The translations under genes and the position numbers were made by a program. DNA of 64,000 nt from DASRFA01 sp035651755 (GTDB lineage: Bacteria > Desulfobacterota > Binatia > UBA12015). The notes under the pieces were generated by a model. The model worked only from the letters and a program-made list of their open reading frames with translations, was not told where the DNA came from and made no database searches. The DNA lies in NCBI GenBank assembly GCA_035651755.1, contig DASRFA010000024.1:1-64000 (forward strand), given 5' to 3'. Shown piece after piece: positions 62,020 through 64,000 of this stretch. The stretch's first letter is position 1, and every line of letters begins with the position of its first letter.

Positions 62020-63131
62020 GGCAGCGATTCGAGGAACGCGCCGAGGCCGAGCCGGAGCGCGGTCTCGAGGAGGCGCGGGTCGTCCCCCGCCTTCCCGGAC
62101 GCGACGAGCCGGCTCACGAACTCGCCGACGACCGGCGTCTGCGCGAGCGCCGCGTAGCTCGCGACGTGGAGCTCGATGACCGGCTCCGGAATCTCCGCCG
62201 TGCCGGCCGGCGCACCGGCGCCGGCGGGACGCTTCCACGCGCGCGCGAGGGCCGTCGTCGCCGCCTCGCGGAGCGCCGCCTCGCTCTCCGTCGACACGCC
62301 GGAGAGGCGCGCCAGCACCTGGAGGTTCGGCTTCCGGAGCGCCGACGCTTCGCGCGCGAGCTGCGCGATCGCCTCCTCCTCGCCGCCCGGCACGCACGAG
62401 ACCTCCACCCTCTCGTAGTACGGCATCGGGAGCGCGAGGAACTCGTGCCCGAGCACGCCGACGCCGCTCTCGAAGTCGACGAGGAGGACGCCGCGCGGTC
62501 CCACCTCGCGCCGGCTGTGCGCGGCGGGCGAGCCGGCGTACGCGACGAGGCGCTCGCCGTCGCGCCGGATCAGGTTCCGGCCGGAGTGGAGGTGCCCGAG
62601 CGCGGCGTAGGAGAAGCGCTTCAGCACGTCGCCGACGGCGATTGGCATGTACGCGCCGTCCTCGCCCTCGCCGGCGAAGGCGCCCCCGCCGTCCATGACC
62701 GTCGCGTGGCCGACGAGGATCGTCTGGCGCGGCTCGCACGCGAGGCCCGTCAAGCACTCGGCGGCGGTCCGCCCGTGCTGGTACGGCAGGCCGACGAGGT
62801 CGACACCGTTCACGAGCGCGCGCGTGTACGGCGTCCGCGAGAGGACGACGCCGTTCGCGCCGAAGTCGGTTTCGTCGCCGTAGGCCTCCGCGTCGTGGTT
62901 CCCCGGGACGAGGACGACCGGCCGCGGCGCGAAGGCCTCGATGAGCTCGCGCACCGCAGCGCGCTCCGAGGCGGCGTCGTGCGCGCGGTCGAACAGGTCG
63001 CCCGCGATCAGGATCCCGTCGGCCGCATGCGCCTCGGCCGCCCCGAACGCGAGCTCGAGCGCCCGACGCCTCTCCGGCCGGTCCGCGCGCAGGTGCACGT
63101 CCGACGTCTGCAACCACCGGATGCGGGGCAT
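62016..63131 (-). CDS. SbcD/YhaO-type metallophosphoesterase (DNA repair nuclease family)
   Basis: A 371-residue calcineurin-like phosphoesterase. The five metal-binding motifs are clear: SDVHL (D11, H13), GDLFD (D45), PGNHD (N78, H79), VGHATVMDGGG and LGHLHSG. The C-terminal domain (about 260-370) is the partner-binding cap of the SbcD/Mre11 type. The substrate is likely DNA ends or structured DNA, by homology. It is immediately upstream of and coupled to the SMC-type ATPase. Confidence 0.9.
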   Translation of the reverse strand: MPRIRWLQTSDVHLRADRPERRRALELAFGAAEAHAADGILIAGDLFDRAHDAASERAAVRELIEAFAPRPVVLVPGNHDAEAYGDETDFGANGVVLSRTPYTRALVNGVDLVGLPYQHGRTAAECLTGLACEPRQTILVGHATVMDGGGAFAGEGEDGAYMPIAVGDVLKRFSYAALGHLHSGRNLIRRDGERLVAYAGSPAAHSRREVGPRGVLLVDFESGVGVLGHEFLALPMPYYERVEVSCVPGGEEEAIAQLAREASALRKPNLQVLARLSGVSTESEAALREAATTALARAWKRPAGAGAPAGTAEIPEPVIELHVASYAALAQTPVVGEFVSRLVASGKAGDDPRLLETALRLGLGAFLESLP

Positions 63132-63223
63132 CCCGCACGCTGTAGCACCTGCTTCCGCCGCCGGGAAAGGTCGGGGCGGCGAGCAGCCGTCGCGGGCATC
63201 GCGCGCCGGGCTCGCGCGCTACG

Positions 63224-64000
63224 ATGGCGGTCGTGCGCCGGCTCCTGCTCGTGCTCCTCGGCCTCGCCGGATCGATCGCGGCGGTGGAAGGCGTCCTGGC
63301 CTGGATCGATCCGGCGTCTTCCGCGCGCATCCATTACGCCGTCCGCTCCGGCGTGTGCTGCGAGCGGGATCCCGATCTCCTCTGGCGGCTTCGCCCCGGG
63401 ATGAGCGCGGTCTGGCGGACGCCGGAGTACGTCGAGCACAGCCGGACGGATCGCCGCGGGATGCGCGGCCCGGAGCGGTCGGACGCCGACGCCCGGCCCC
63501 TCGTCCTCGCGGTCGGCGACTCCACGACCTACGGGGTCGGCGTCGACGAAACCGATGCCTACCCGGCCGTGCTCGAGGGCCTCCTCCGTGAGCGCGGCGT
63601 CCCCGGGACGGTGCTGAACGCGGGCGTCCCCGGATACGGCTTCGACCAGACGTATCGCGCCGCGCTGCGCCGGATCGACGAGGTCGCGCCCGACCTCGTC
63701 CTCGCGGGCGTCCACTGCACCGATCTCGCCGGCGACTGGGACCAGTCTCTCTACGACATCCGCGGCGGAGAGCTGACGGAGCTCCGCGCCGCGGCGAGCT
63801 GGACCGCGATCCAGTTCGCGCTCTATGCGGACGCCCCGCCGTGGCTGCGGCACTCGCAGCTCTACCAGCTCCTGGTCGGCGACTTCGCGCACGCCGACGT
63901 GCTGGGACAGCTTCCGTCCCGCGACCCGGCCGCGCTCCGGCGGTGGCAGCGCGACAAGATCGTCCTCGAGCTCGCGACGCTGGCCGCGAGCGGCCGGCGC
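63224..64000 (+). CDS. SGNH/GDSL hydrolase, cut off by the window end
   Basis: The reading frame from ATG 63224 stays open to the last base (259 codons), so the gene runs past the window. It begins with a hydrophobic helix (RRLLLVLLGLAGSIAAVEGVLAW), which may be a signal or anchor. The nucleophile block I GDST lies at G98-T101 (LAVGDSTTYGVG), followed by block II NAGVPGYGFDQ. The early segment DPDLLWRLRPG and the periplasmic location suggest an acyl- or carbohydrate-esterase of the SGNH family. It is divergent from the SbcD-like gene. The C-terminal His motif is outside the window. Confidence 0.85.
   Translation, partial: MAVVRRLLLVLLGLAGSIAAVEGVLAWIDPASSARIHYAVRSGVCCERDPDLLWRLRPGMSAVWRTPEYVEHSRTDRRGMRGPERSDADARPLVLAVGDSTTYGVGVDETDAYPAVLEGLLRERGVPGTVLNAGVPGYGFDQTYRAALRRIDEVAPDLVLAGVHCTDLAGDWDQSLYDIRGGELTELRAAASWTAIQFALYADAPPWLRHSQLYQLLVGDFAHADVLGQLPSRDPAALRRWQRDKIVLELATLAASGRR

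Overview
The window is a 64-kb stretch of very GC-rich bacterial chromosome. Third codon positions are so strongly G or C that nearly every gene casts long open frames on the other strand. The gene content is that of a Gram-negative, aerobic, didermic organism: a PilMNOPQ type IV pilus apparatus with an outer-membrane secretin, multiheme-type periplasmic cytochromes, lipoproteins, F420/LLM-type flavin oxidoreductases, several CoA-activating enzymes and a CaiB-type CoA transferase. This mix recalls deep deltaproteobacterial lineages (Desulfobacterota/Binatota or Myxococcota relatives). That placement is inference; no rRNA gene is present to settle it. No integrase, transposase, CRISPR array or prophage gene was seen.

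Layout. 1-153: a 55-bp tandem repeat carrying two hairpins. 0.2-10 kb: a secreted YVTN-propeller/diheme cytochrome, a P1B-4 metal ATPase, a MATE exporter, a pair of LLM oxidoreductases, a small secreted protein and a GST. 10-18.3 kb: a PAS sensor kinase, a secreted beta-helix protein, a translationally coupled transglutaminase/ABC ATPase/ABC permease operon and a PD40 propeller remnant. 18.3-29.2 kb: coniferyl-type aldehyde dehydrogenase, GT2 glycosyltransferase, tandem-VOC protein, pectinacetylesterase-like lipoprotein, quinone oxidoreductase, a second sensor kinase, two coupled acyl-CoA ligases and a small protein. 29.4-33 kb: the nitrogen operon amt-glnB-glnA with a near-consensus sigma-54 promoter and a terminator. 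33-41.3 kb: plsY and a partner membrane protein, a CoA transferase, tRNA-Pro(CGG), and the housekeeping run priA-def-fmt-rsmB.

41.5-54.4 kb: an uninterrupted forward block pilM-N-O-P-Q, aroC-aroK-aroB, two surface lipoproteins (one with Ig-like domains), then aroQ and accB. Stop/start overlaps couple pilM-pilN-pilO-pilP-pilQ and aroK-aroB. 54.4-59.6 kb: a PadR regulator, a MacB/FtsX-type permease and an ABC ATPase on the minus strand, with a type III polyketide synthase on the plus strand between permease and ATPase. 59.8-63.1 kb: an SbcD-like nuclease coupled to a YhaN-like SMC-type ATPase with membrane segments. The window ends inside an SGNH hydrolase gene.

The most unusual items are the type III PKS lodged inside an ABC-exporter locus, the transglutaminase-ABC exporter operon, the membrane-embedded SbcCD-like pair, and a recurrent -10-like hexamer 6 to 9 nt upstream of start codons that lack a Shine-Dalgarno sequence, which suggests leaderless transcription. 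Assignments come from reading motifs and gene context; no database search was run.
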